Assembly: GCA_029204225.1 (NCBI GenBank)
Contig: MU832227.1
Location: forward strand, 1 to 64,000
Direction of reading: 5' to 3'
Origin: Diphasiastrum complanatum
Lineage: Eukaryota; Streptophyta; Lycopodiopsida; Lycopodiales; Lycopodiaceae
Length of the DNA: 64,000 nucleotides
Shown here: positions 45,702 through 57,380 of the stretch, piece by piece
How the letters are laid out: each line of letters starts with the position of its first letter
Numbering within the stretch: position 1 is the stretch's first letter
The notes under the pieces: generated by a model
Seen by the model: only the letters and a program-made list of their open reading frames with translations
What the model was told of the DNA's origin: nothing
Database searches by the model: none
Program-made: the position numbers and the translations under genes

Positions 45702-45706
45702 GGGTC

Positions 45707-46849
45707 CTTCAGATTAGCTTGGGTTGTTTCGTATCCGCTTCATTTGTCCGAGAGCCAAGATAAATGGTTACAAATTAGTGGTCAAAAAAACTTTTTTCCT
45801 TAATAACGTGTATTAGAAGGCGTTTAATAATGCTTCTAAAATTTTTGAGAACTTGAACTTAGAATAAGTGGTCTGGTAGTATCTTTATTGTGATGCAGAA
45901 AGTGCTCATTAGTCCTGGCGTAGCTCTTTCCAGCGTCAGTTTTGCCTTTCCAACGTCAGTTCTGCCTGCGCTCTACTCATGCTCTCTTGCTGATTTGATT
46001 GCGATGGACAGCCATATTTTTTTCAAGTTCCCACATTGATCTACCTACGCTCTATTCCTCGCTCTCTTGCTGGTCTATCTGCGCTCTATTCCTAGCTCTC
46101 TTGCTAATTTGACTGTTGTAGGACAGCCAGCCACCATTCTCGGTCTGCTTTTTATCATAATGATTTTCTCTTCGAAGGTCGTTGATAGGAATGCCTTGGC
46201 AACATAGAATACTGAGATCTGCTAACAATGTTGGAGATGTTCAACTGTTCTCTTAAAATTGTTGCTCAAAGGCAAGGAACTCTTCTCTCAAGAATGCGAT
46301 TGATAGCCAGGATGGTGTGACTCAACAGTAATGATGGAACCTCCACCTTCCATCTGACCTGCACAAAGAGTAGCAATGACAGAAGGCCAAGAAGTATCTA
46401 TCTTAGAATTTTGCTCCACGACTCAGAAACGATTTGTGTTAGTAGCTAGACCCCAAAGTTCACAATGCAACTGGAGCAGTACTCAAAGTCAAGTCAACGT
46501 TCGGGTCACAGCCACACAAATGACTAGACCCACTCGCCCAACCAAAAAGCCAATCTGCAGTTAGATGCACTCGCCCATCCACAAAAGCAATTCCTACAGC
46601 TACGGTGAACGGAGAAGGTGTCGCAGCTCTCTCTAAACAAACTACTAGTGCCTGTCACAATGGAGCCAAAACAGAAAAATTGCAGCAGGTCTAAACGGTG
46701 ATTTTTTGTGCTTCGTAGTTGTCATTTGAGTCCTAGATAGACATCTGCCGATATCTTTTTCTCAAGAACAGTCTGCCAGTTGCATCTTTCGAGGTGTTTT
46801 TCTTCGAATTTCCTACTCGCACAGCTGATTTTCGGCATCTACAGAGGTT
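45707..46849. other. Intergenic DNA
   Basis: No gene recognised. Short diverged duplications occur near 45920-46110 (GCGCTCTA(C/T)TC and GCTCTCTTGCTG(A/G)T blocks). Confidence 0.4.
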
Positions 46850-48200
46850 AAGATCCATCTCCATCCACTGTGCGAGTCTCAAAACTTCAAACTTTGAGAA
46901 TCTTCCTCAAAAAGACCTTCAAAGTCACGATTTTGGAAAGTTTCACCACTCACACAGCCACTTTTCAAGTAATGCAGATCTCAAGATCCACTAATTTCTA
47001 CTGTGCGAGTGTCCAAAAGAGTCGGCATCATCATTTCTAGCCTTCCCTCTGAATTTTTGTGTGCAAACAAGTTCTTTAGAGTAGAACCCGTTCGCACAGG
47101 TAGTAATATTCAGGTAGATATCTGCTCCTTACTCACTAAAAGTGAGTGTGCGAGTACCCCTTCACCTCAAAATTATGCAAAACCATGCAGTATTTGCACA
47201 CTAGCAAGAGGCCCCAAGGTGTGTGAATTCTCTTGAGGAGGTAACACTTTGTCAAATCCAAACAAAAAAAAAAAATTCATGTGTGCTGAAAAAGCCACCT
47301 AACCACCATTTGCACAACCTGAAATAAGACTTCAGAGTTGATAGTGACCATAAAAAACCCTTGTGCTTCTTGAGGTGTATGAGTCATTTTTGTCAAATCT
47401 GAGTCATTACCTCTACCATTCTGTTGTACGATTCATTTTTGAGGTGTACGAGTCATTTTTGTCAAATCTACCCAACGGGGTTGGCTCAACTGGTTAGCTT
47501 GGCATCCAAAGTTTCTTTGGTCCCAGGTTCGAGCCTCCCCTTGGAAACCAAGAAGCATTTTTGTCAAATCTGAGTCATTACCTCTAGCATTCTTGTGCGA
47601 GTCATTCTTTAGCTGTGCGAGTAATTTTCCTTCAAACGTGTGCGAGTCATTTCCAGATTTGTACGAGTCATTTTGTTCCCCTGTGCGAGTCATTTTCTAA
47701 TTCTTTTCGGAACCTTTCAAAACCTATGCGAGTCATTTCCAAGTTTGTGTGAGTCACTGTGCAAGTCATGTGCGAGTAGTAAGTTTCCTTGCACGAGTCA
47801 TTTTTTTGTGCGAGTCATCTTCCTGTGTGAGTCATCTTCCAACCTTGCACGAGTCATTTTTTGCAATATACACACCTGTGCGAGCAGTAAGTTTCCTTGC
47901 ACGAGTCATTTTTTGTGCGAGTCGTCTTTCTGCGGAGTCATTTTCTGTGCGAGTCCCTAGCCATTTTCTATCAATTTCTTGCTCTATGGTCAATTTGTGT
48001 GGACTAGGTCAAAAACAACTCGCACAACTGTGCGAGTCATTCCCTGAAATTTGCACAGAACTATGTCAAAAGGTAAGAAAACCTAGAAAAACCTGTAGAA
48101 ATACCTTCAAGTGCAAAATCTTTGATCTTTTCCAAAATAGAACTATCTAGTACTCGCACAGCCTATTTTTGGCAAGATTTGGACTTGTGCGAGTTCCCGG
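46850..48200. repeat. Irregular array of TGTGCGAGTCATTTT-like motifs
   Basis: More than twenty copies of (TGT)GCGAGTCATTTT or close variants occur, most densely from 47380 to 48050, at irregular spacing of about 15-45 bp. Looser copies (TGTGCGAGT) occur from about 46870 to 48190 and inverted copies (ACTCGCACA) near 46813, 48020 and 48150. At about 48021 the two orientations meet as CTCGCACA-AC-TGTGCGAG. It does not code. Confidence 0.85.
47470..47555 (+). mobile_element. tRNA-derived SINE (86 bp) with 16-bp target duplication
   Basis: The body has an RNA polymerase III A box (TGGCTCAACTGG, 47482-47493) and B box (GGTTCGAGCC, 47526-47535) spaced as in a tRNA, and ends AAACCAAGAAG. It is flanked by identical CATTTTTGTCAAATCT copies at 47454-47469 and 47556-47571. 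The surrounding array also contains an uninterrupted version of the target (near 47391), supporting insertion. It is unusually short, so it could be a 5' tRNA-like head alone. Confidence 0.75.
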
Positions 48201-50084
48201 GCATGTGTGTGAATTCTATCTAGAGAGGCTCACTTGTGATCACAATGAAGCTCCATCATTTCAAGCACTTGAAACTTAATTAAATCCTCTAAGATCAACA
48301 TCATATGGTTCCACTCAAGAAATTCCGAACTCTTGAAGATACACTTTGCATCTAGAATTGTACATATTCATCATCCATCGCCAACAATCCTATCATGATG
48401 AATCTGGTTTGATAGCCTTAGGCACGTCTAGTAGGATATGCCTTAGAAGTGTCCTAGTTGGAAGCCATACATCCGTCACGATAAGTTTGCCAAATCTGTC
48501 AATATCAACATCCATCACCCATCACCTAAGTGCATAGAATATCTGCTAGATCACGATGGCAACAAGAGTAAATCAGCAGCCTCCGCACGTGGAGAAGAGA
48601 ATTCCACGAATAAATGCACCGAACTATGATGGGGACTCAGACCCAGTGCGTGTCTAGGCTCGTCTAGTCTTACTAATTCATATCTAGCAACCATCTCAAA
48701 CACCATCCATAGATAAGACCGAGAATGTAACACCTCAGATCTGTGTCTTCATTATGTCTCTATGGCCAAGCAATTGATATCATACCCTGGAGCCAAGTTT
48801 TGAGCTACCGCCTGATGAATCATTAGTTTTGTGTCTAGATGACAACCCCTATTTTTTTTTATCTGAGTGAAAGTGATCTAAGACATTTTTGTTCTTATTG
48901 CATGCTACGTAAATGTTACACGTCATGACTTTGTTTTTTTTTTTGTAACACTGTAGCTATGGCCTTGTGCCAAGTTTGATACTGGATTGCAAGAGTTTGG
49001 TTTAAGAGTGTTATGCAATTCCTTCTATAGAGTTATCTGCTACAATTTTTCATTTTTTTCTCTTATTTCAAGTTTTGTCCTGTCAACTATGTCGTTTGTT
49101 GCTGCCTGTTTGTTTGTTCTATTGTCGTATGTTTTGGTGTGTTTTCTTTTGCAGTCGCACTATAGGTGGTCTTTCATCGGCAATTTTAGTCTACTTCTAC
49201 AGTTGCAGTATCACACAAATTGTCATTGGGATATATCTCTACATCTTTACCAATGATCTCAACAACTTTCAATAGGAACAAAAAGAGCAGTCAAGGGACT
49301 TCAACAACAAATGCTCAGTTTGGCAACAAAATGAGCATCTTATCAAACTACAGCCGTGATCCAGCAAAAGATCCATCTTCCCAACAAAATGAAATATTTG
49401 CGACAACACCACCACCGCCATCATCAATAAGCATTTGGTTTTACTTAAGTGATACAATATCCACGCTTTTCCGATTGTCTCACCTTGGCCATCACATCAT
49501 CAATAAAGTGGCAGCTTGTACCAATGAAGGCCTCTCAAGTCATATCAAAGGCAAAAGCTATGTGCAAACCGACGCAGACGACAAGTGTTCCTACCAATGC
49601 CAACAATGATGCTTCATTGGACAAATGCCCATACTACTGTTGTTGTACATCATCCATTCAATTATCTGCGGAGGCCACAAAAAGCACAAGTCATCAACGC
49701 GTGAAATCCCATAGCCTACGTAAACTGAAGGAATTTCATGTCAATCAGAGATTGAAGCTATGAGCGCACAACCTCAATGACAAAGCTATTTTCAAAGGCG
49801 AGCAATGATGATCCCGTGGAAAATTGTACAATGAGCATTGGTTATATTATGGATAGATATGAAAATACACACAAGACCCATATCATTCTTTTTTTTCATC
49901 CATTCATTCCCTCATGTTCCACCACATAATATATCTTGTAGCTTCATCTCACTTCCTCCATCCTTGTCTCAAGTTCTCATTCCTCCCCGATGGATCAATT
50001 TGCACTTGCTCTAGTTTATCAACTACAGTACTTCGTGAAGCAGACCAATTTACAACATCTGCAGCATACCATTGATATAATTCG
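48201..50084. other. No clear gene
   Basis: Around 48556-48660 a plus-strand frame (MATRVNQQPPHVEKRIPRI) resembles the start of a Gag-like protein but stops quickly. Frames at 49220-49763 may be decayed 5' coding or leader sequence of the Copia element that follows. Nothing is certain. Confidence 0.35.
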
Positions 50085-51735
50085 GTGCTTGAAGCAACAA
50101 ACTCAAGGATGATAGAGGGTCTTAACAATAATTATAAAGAGGGAAAAGCTCACTATGTATTCCTTGATAACTTTCCAAGTGAGCCCCGAGATTCCGACCA
50201 GGTCTGGAAATCTCAGTTTGAGTTGATGAATCAACAACAAATGGAGAAACTCAACAAAGAGTTTCAGCAAGCCTTGAAATCTTTCCAAAGTCAGTTGCCA
50301 GGGCAATTGCCATCTGGTAACACTATCCATCAGCGACACCTGGTGCCCACAATGTCGTGGTCCACATACTGGTAATGAGTGCCCATTACACCATCCTTGG
50401 CTTGTGTGCAACATCCAAAACCAAGACAGAATCTATTCTGTAAGTACTGTAAGAGGACTGGTCACCTTATCAAGGATTGTAGAACGCTGTAATACAACAA
50501 TGAAAGGAAGTAGCAATTCCAACAACAAGCAAATGTTGCTTCTACCAGTCACTCGATCCAGCAACAGGAGAAAGATGAAGCTGCCTTCTTGACAAAAGTT
50601 GAAGAACAACATGATATCGATTCACGGTATTTGGACTCAGGTACATCACAACACATGACTCACCATCGACACTGGTTCTATGACTACAAATCATACACCC
50701 CCATCCTATAGTTATGCAACTTGGAGACAACTCGACTCATACTATCGAGGGTGTAGGAACAGTCAAAGTTGAGTTCCAAAAAGGTGATGTAATATTTCTG
50801 TCCAATGTTCTTCACATTCCAAATTTGACTAAAAACATACTCTCAATTAGCATAATCACAGATTTGGGTCAAATGGTCGAATTCAATAGACAGGGTTGCA
50901 CTATTTTTGACAAATCTAGGAAAGTTATTGCTTTCAATAGAAGGTGTGACAATTTGTACAAAATCAGTCACCTTTATACTACAAGTAGTCAAACTCTTTT
51001 TACTTCAACTTCTGAATCAACTGAGATGCTTTGAATAGGCCATTTAAAGTCCAATTGTATTCAGCAAATGTCGAAACAGAATTTAGTATAAGATCTACCC
51101 TTCATTAGCAAATCAAATTCTTCATGTGAAAGTTGTCTTTCCAGCTAGCGTGCTAGAACTCCAGTCACTTTCGATACAATTCACTTTTCTAAAGGTTGGT
51201 TAGATCTTGTACACATGGACATTTGTAGTCCTATGTAGACTATTTCCACAAGGGGAGCTATCTATTTGCTGACTATCATTGATGACTTCTCTCGGAGGAC
51301 TACAACGTATTTCTTGAAGAACAAATCCGAGACTCTCAAGTTCTTCATGCAGTTCAAGGCATCATCAGAAAAATTGACCCAGAGAAAAATAAAAGCTCTA
51401 TGCTCTGATGCAGGGGGAGTATTTATCTCCACCGAGTTCAAAGCTTTCTACAAGGCCAACCGAATACATCTACAACAATATTCAGCCAACTACTCACCTC
51501 AGTCCAATGGTGTAGCTAAACGGAAGAATCAGACACTCATTGAAAGTGCCAAGAGCATGCTGGCCCATGCCTCTCTTCCAAAAAAATTCTGGACAGAAGC
51601 TGTTACTACAACAACCTACCTTCAAAATCGGTCCATCTCAGAAGCCCTAAATGGCAAGACACCTTATGAGGTGTGGACAAGATCGAAGCCATCACTCACA
51701 AATATTCGAGTGTTTGGATGTGCAGATCTCTGCTG
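50085..51735 (+). pseudogene. Copia gag-protease-integrase relic
   Basis: On the plus strand, several frames in order: a Gag C-terminal stretch (50085-50375; FELMNQQQMEKLNKEFQQA), a zinc knuckle CKYCKRTGHLIKDC (about 50439-50480), the protease active site YLDSGTSQHMT (about 50632-50660), the rest of the protease (50714-51034; VLHIPNLTKNILSISIITD), a damaged GAG-pre-integrase region with several stops, and the integrase core. There, VHMDICSP carries the first Asp, CSDAGGVF the second and NGVAKRKNQTLIE the Glu, followed by FWTEAVTTTTYLQNR (51266-51735). RT and RNase H are missing. Frameshifts and stops exclude function. Confidence 0.92.
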
Positions 51736-52425
51736 ATCTAAGTAGGAAGCTAGACAACACCAGCAAAAGGTCGATCTTCATCAGCTATTCCTCAGACCAT
51801 CAAACATACAAGCTCTTCAATTTGGACTCTCAGACCTTCATGAGCAGAAATGTCATTTTTACGGAAGATCAGTTTATCGACCACAAGAGAAAAGCTACTT
51901 CGAATTCAGATCCTAAAATTGACAACAATAGCTCCGAACAACTCAGGACTGATCAGAAGATCGACATTGACACTGACACTGAGACTGACTTTGACAACGA
52001 GGCAGTCTCTTAGCAAAATGAATCGCATCAGAGGATCGAAGTTCTCAACCCAAAAGATCGAACCAATCAAGACAGCCTCCATCCCAATTTACGGACGATC
52101 CAACCTACTACTTTGTGCAAAAATCAAACGCTGTTTTAGAGGCAATGTCAACACTTTGATGCTAAAGAAGAGAAGACCAATGCATCTTTCAACGAGAATG
52201 GTTTATTTCAGACTCGACAGATTCAAATTTTTATTTCTAGTCTGTATCGAATCCCTTTATAATCATCACCTTTTATGTAGATAGTATGCTACTATTTAGT
52301 AGCAATATGAATTTATTGAAAGATTCAAAATGCATGTTAGCTCTATCAAAGGAGCATCATCTTAGATTTAACGATATGTTAAGATTGAAGTTCGAAGCTT
52401 TTTCAGGATCCACATCAAGGGGGAG
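51736..52425 (+). pseudogene. Copia integrase C-terminal region and decayed linker
   Basis: After a frameshift near 51720 the frame continues with NTSKRSIFISYSSDHQTYKLFNL and NVIFTEDQF, the usual segment after the Copia integrase core. Sequence from about 52000 to 52410 is decayed. The purine tract ATCAAGGGGGAG ends at 52425. Confidence 0.75.
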
Positions 52426-53033
52426 TGTTAGATTTCTTATGCTCAGCCTTAACAAATCATTCAAGTAATGAGCATCCTGAAAATAGTCGAAGGCCGACAA
52501 CATATTTCGGACCTTCGCATTTTTTCAAAAACTTCGTTTTTCTCTTAAAACATTTTCGTTTTAAGGCACTGTCGCCTTTTTGCACCTTAGATATTCTTTG
52601 TGCCTTGAATCATTTTTTTAGGCACCTTTGCCTTTTTTGCATTTTTCCACCTTTGGGAAAAAAGCGACACTGTCGCGTTTTTGCACCTTCGGGAAAAATA
52701 TGACATTGTGACCAAAATCCATTTTAATGACACTGTCGAGTTTTTTGTATTTCTCTGCCTTCGCTTTAAAGGCACCTTCAAAATTTATATGCTTTCTCTG
52801 TTCAAGGGAACCTTCACGTTTTTCGAATGTTTTCAACAGTGGTAGACTGATGTTGCCAACTTATCATCAACCCTAAAAACAACTGGACCACTAAATATCC
52901 CAAGGGCGATTACCCACTTTGTACATAGACAAAGACTGGCGTAAATAGCATTCAATGCTTGTAAGATATTTTTGAAAACACTTGTAAATATATACTACTA
53001 GCTAAATCAAGCAATTTAGTGTTATTTTTAACA
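52426..53033 (+). mobile_element. Copia 3' LTR
   Basis: It starts TGTTAGATTTCTTATG right after the polypurine tract. A TTTTTAACA end at 53033 mirrors the TGTTA start, so it is taken as the right boundary, though this is approximate. It contains four CACTGTCGC..TTTTTGC-type repeats at 52560-52750. Confidence 0.55.
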
Positions 53034-53391
53034 TTATAATCAAAGTTCTACTATTGCCAGTGTAATCACACTCAGCAAAATGAAGTTATCACTTCAAGCC
53101 CTTGTACTCGCTATTGATATTAATTAGAGTACAATTTTATCTCACTACTGTATTGTTTATTTGCGCAATTTTGTATGAATGATTCATCTTGAATATTTCT
53201 GTTGCTAATTGTTGCGTTTCCGTTCTACACGCCTATGCTCAAGCTTTTGTTGCCAGTCATCCCCACGTTTTACACCTGCCCAAGCTAGTTCTTTAAGTAG
53301 AAAACTACATGTTGACACTATGGGATTGCTCCTCCTTCGCGTGTGCGACCATTCCATGGTCTCTCTCTCCTCTCTGTCACAGCTATGGTGG
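53034..53391. other. Short intergenic stretch
   Basis: No gene or repeat recognised before the CCACG target site of the composite element. Confidence 0.4.
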
Positions 53392-53396
53392 CCACG

Positions 53397-54020
53397 TGTT
53401 GTAAAGCTGACTCAGGTGCACCCAACGTGCCCTGTAAGACTCTAAGGGGTGACACTCCCTAAAGTCCCAGAGCAAGTTAGAACGTCAAGGACTGAGCCTC
53501 CGACCTGTGGTGAGCCAGTCAAGTAGTCACAAGTCATGAGCTAGCTTTGGAGCTCGAGTCATGGCCTAGTCAGGAAGCAAGTTGATTCTGCCACCGGAAC
53601 GGCTCCCGGGACCCATGTCCGGGAGCCAGACTGATACTGCCAGGCTTAATCAGCAAAATAAAAACTAAGTCCCAAAAAGCGTGCTTTACCAGAAAGCACT
53701 ATGTTTCAGAACAGAGGGGGTGCGCCGAATCACAGCAGAACTATAGGGGCAGTCCGGCAGACAGAAACTTGGGCAGCTCAACCAGCGCCAGGAATCCAGT
53801 CGCCAGGTCTCAGCTCCCTCTACCAGCACGAGCCAGGCACAATGCCCAGCATGTGTTGGTGGCCCCGAGACCGGTCAGTCTATGTATGAATGTAACCTCT
53901 TCCAAATCTAATAAAGTTGATCCTTGGGGATGATTACCATTTCGGTTTCGCCTCCGGGACTGGTCCAAGTGGAAGGACCCTTACTACAACCTTTTTGCGT
54001 CGCTGGCGCCTAAGGGTCCC
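53397..54020 (+). repeat. R2 LTR left part
   Basis: The first 624 bp or so of R2, ending CCTAAGGGTCCC, then switching to inverted R1 LTR (TGTAGCGCAGG). R2 would continue TGTCATCGAC, so TGT is shared at the switch. Confidence 0.9.
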
Positions 54021-54528
54021 TGTAGCGCAGGCATCCCAAAGGGAACCGGGAACCACGACTTAGCTTCCCAGCCTTCAACTCTTGCCATCCAAACCCACTT
54101 GACATACAAGCAGCCAACTCGCCAACAACGATCAGACTTAACCAACTTGAAGTTCCGAAAACCAACATTGAGATCCAACCTGGCGCCATGCCAGATCGGG
54201 GGTCCCGACGTGGGTGACTTCCCTCCAAGCAAGCCGCCCGACATACATCAAACTTAACCAACTCAAAGCTTCGTTACAGACGAGTAACATCCATTCCAAG
54301 CAAGCGGTCTGACTTACATCAGACTTAACCAATTGAAAGCTTCGTCACGAGCGCTAGAAGCCAACCTGGCGCCACGCCAGACTGGACAGCCATAAACAGG
54401 TAACATCCACCCAAGCAAGCCATCCAACTCAGCCGACAGGTTAGAGCCCGTTCCCGAAGAGCTTAACCCATTCACGTTCATGCAAGGAATACTCAGAACC
54501 ACAAGCCGCGACAGATATGGAAACAACC
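54021..54528 (-). repeat. R1 LTR fragment (- strand)
   Basis: TGTAGCGCAGG to GATATGGAAACAACC, then directly the U3 start of a plus-strand R1 LTR. Confidence 0.88.
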
Positions 54529-55257
54529 TGTTGTAAAGCTACCTTTACAAGCTTTACTTCCGGCGCCATCGGCGCCAGCTATGTCCCCGGTGCCAGCAGC
54601 GCCCCTGCTGCTACCGGCGCCAACGGCGCCATTGTGACCAGAATCCAGCCGGCGCCAAGTTCCTATGGCTGAAAATCTTTGATCGGTTCTAGCGAAGTCC
54701 AAAGAGCTCAGATCGATGTGCAATCACCTCACACGATCTAGGCATGATTAAAGGAAGCCTGGGGATCAATAAAATCTAGAGAGAGAAAATGACTTTCTAG
54801 AAAGAGAAAATCCTAGAGAGAGAAAAACGTGCTTTACCAGCTTGGGTAGAGTGCTTGGTATGAGGGGGGGGTGCCGAATCACACCAATACTATAGGGGAG
54901 TGCGGGTTGCGACTCAGGGCGAGCTCCAACCAAGTCTTAGCCTCCCTTGTTGGAATGTTGTCATGGCTCTCGCCTTGGCATGCTAGCGCCCCAGAGACTA
55001 GGGTCGGTCACACACTTGAAATGTAACCCTCTCAGATTTATCAATAAAGTGGGATTTTTCTCAAACTGACTCTGATTACCTTCTGGGTTTAGGGTTGCGA
55101 CTCAGGGCGAGCTCCAACCAAGTCTCAGCCTCCCTTGCTGGAATGTTGTCATGGCTCTCGCCTTGGCATGCTAGTGCCCCGGAGACTAGGGTCGGTCACA
55201 CACTTGAAATGTAACCTTCTCAGATTTATCAATAAAGTGGGATGTTCCTCAAACTGA
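54529..55257 (+). repeat. R1 LTR 5' part (+ strand) with internal tandem duplicate
   Basis: It starts TGTTGTAAAGCTACC, runs to CTTCTGGGTTT (55090), then repeats GGTTGCGACTCAGGG to CTCAAACTGACT (55092-55257). After that it switches to inverted leader (TGCCATTTCCGTGAG). Confidence 0.85.
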
Positions 55258-55298
55258 CTTGCCATTTCCGTGAGATTCGCATAGCTGACCGGCCAGTC

Positions 55299-55311
55299 GG
55301 CTCTAATGCCA
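55299..55311 (-). promoter_or_regulatory. Degraded primer-binding site
   Basis: The reverse complement is TGGCATTAGAGCC, two mismatches from the usual site, adjoining an inverted R1 LTR. Confidence 0.75.
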
Positions 55312-55313
55312 CA

Positions 55314-56549
55314 TGTAGCGCAGGCATCCCAAAGGGAGCCGGGAACCACGACTTAGCTTCCCAGCCTTCAACTCTTTCCATCCGAACCCACTTGACATAC
55401 AAGCAGCCAACTCGCCAACAATGATCAGACTTAACCAACTTGAAGTTCCGAGGACCAACATTGAGATCCAACCTGGCGCCATGCCAGATCGGGGGTCCCG
55501 ATGTGGATGACTTCCCTCCAAGCAAGCCGCCCGACATACATCAAACTTAACCAACTCGAAGCTTCGTTACAAATGAGTAACATCCATTCCAAGCAAGCGG
55601 TCTGACTTACATCAGACTTAACCAACTGAAAGCTTCGTCACGAGCGCTGGAAGCCAACCTGGCGCCTCGCCAGACTGGACAGCCATAAACAGGTAACATC
55701 CACCCAAGCAAGCCATCCAACTCAGCCGACAGGTTAGAGCCCGTTCCCCAAGAGCTTAACCCATTCACGTTCATGCAAGGCACACTCAGAACCACAAGCC
55801 GCGACAGATATGGAAACAACCAGTTCTTGGACCAAATGGTCCCGACAGCATACCGCTGGCGCCACGGACCGAATGGTCCCGACGGCATACCGCTGGCGTC
55901 CCGGGATACGACCCTCAGCTATGTGCCAAGTTAAAAATTTTGAAAGCGGCCTTACAACTGGCGCTTTTACCGAACACTGAAACCCAGAAGGTAATCAGAG
56001 TCAGTTTGAGGAAAATCCCACTTTATTGATAAATTTGAGAAGGTTACATTTCAAGTGTGTGACCGACCCTAGTCTCCGGGGCGCTAGCATGCCAAGGCGA
56101 GAGCCATGACAACATTCCAGCAAGGGAGGCTGAGACTTGGTTGGAGCTCGCCCTGAGTCGCAACCCGCACTCCCCTATAGTATTGGTGTGATTCGGCACC
56201 GCCCCTCATACCAAGCACTCTACCCAAGCTGGTAAAGCACGTTTTTCTCTCTCTAGGATTTTCTCTTTCTAGAAAGTCATTTTCTCTCTCTAGATTTTAT
56301 TGATCCCCAGGCTTCCTTTAATATTGCCTAGATCGTGTGAGGTGATTGCACATCGATCTGAGCTCTCTGGACTCCGCTAGAACCGATCAAAGATTTTCAG
56401 CCATAGGAACTTGGCGCCGACTGGATTTTGGTCACAGTGGCGCCGTGAGTGGCGCCGGCGGCGTTGGCGCCGGGAGCAGCAGGGGCACTGCTGGCGCCGG
56501 GGACATAGCTGGCGCCGGAAGTAAAGCTTGTAAAGGTAGCTTTACAACA
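55314..56549 (-). repeat. R1 LTR, full length (- strand)
   Basis: TGTAGCGCAGG to CTTTACAACA, 1,236 bp. Its U3 terminus abuts the interior of a plus-strand R1 LTR at the same base as the junction at 33890. Confidence 0.9.
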
Positions 56550-57290
56550 GTCACACACTTGAAATGTAACCTTCTCAGATTTATCAATAAAGTGGGATTT
56601 TTCTCAAACTGACTCTGATTACCTTCTGGGTTTCAGTGTTCGGTAAAAGCGCCAGTTGTAAGGCCGCTTTCAAAATTTTTAACTTGGCACATAGCTGAGG
56701 GTCGTATCCCGGGACGCCAGCGGTATGCCGTCGGGACCATTCGGTCCGTTGCGCCAGCGGTATGCTGTCGGGACCATTTGGTCCAGGAACTGGTTGTTTC
56801 CATATCTGTCGCGGCTTGTGGTTCTGAGTGTGCCTTGCATGAACGTGAATGGGTTAAGCTCTTGGGGAACGGGCTCTAACCTGTCGGCTGAGTTGGATGG
56901 CTTGCTTGGGTGGATGTTACCTGTTTATGGCTGTCCAGTCTGGCGAGGCGCCAGGTTGGCTTCCAGCGCTCGTGACGAAGCTTTCAGTTGGTTAAGTCTG
57001 ATGTAAGTCAGACCGCTTGCTTGGAATGGATGTTACTCGTTTGTAACGAAGCTTCGAGTTGGTTAAGTTTGATGTATGTCGGGCGGCTTGCTTGGAGGGA
57101 AGTCACCCACATCGGGACCCCCGATCTGGCATGGCGCCGGGTTGGATCTCAATGTTGGTCCTCGGAACTTCAAGTTGGTTAAGTCTGATCGTTGTTGGCG
57201 AGTTGGCTGCTTGTATGTCAAGTGGGTTCGGATGGCAAGAATTGAAGGCTGGGAAGCTAAGTCGTGGTTTCCGGCTCCCTTTGGGATACA
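56550..57290 (+). repeat. R1 LTR 3' part (+ strand)
   Basis: It starts GTCACACACTTGAAATG and ends TTTGGGATACA; a 10-bp deletion removed TGCCTGCGCT just before the terminal ACA. A primer-binding site follows at 57293. Confidence 0.9.
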
Positions 57291-57292
57291 TG

Positions 57293-57305
57293 TGGTATCA
57301 GAGCC
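57293..57305 (+). promoter_or_regulatory. Primer-binding site
   Basis: TGGTATCAGAGCC, 2 bp after the LTR end. Confidence 0.93.
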
Positions 57306-57380
57306 GACTGGCCGGTCAGCTATGCGGATCTCACGGAAATGGCCACGGTTTGGGGTTCATCAAGACAACTGTTGTGCAAG

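Noticed and set aside
53209-53445. Plus-strand frame of 78 codons before the composite element
   Set aside because: It runs into the R2 LTR and has no recognisable features.
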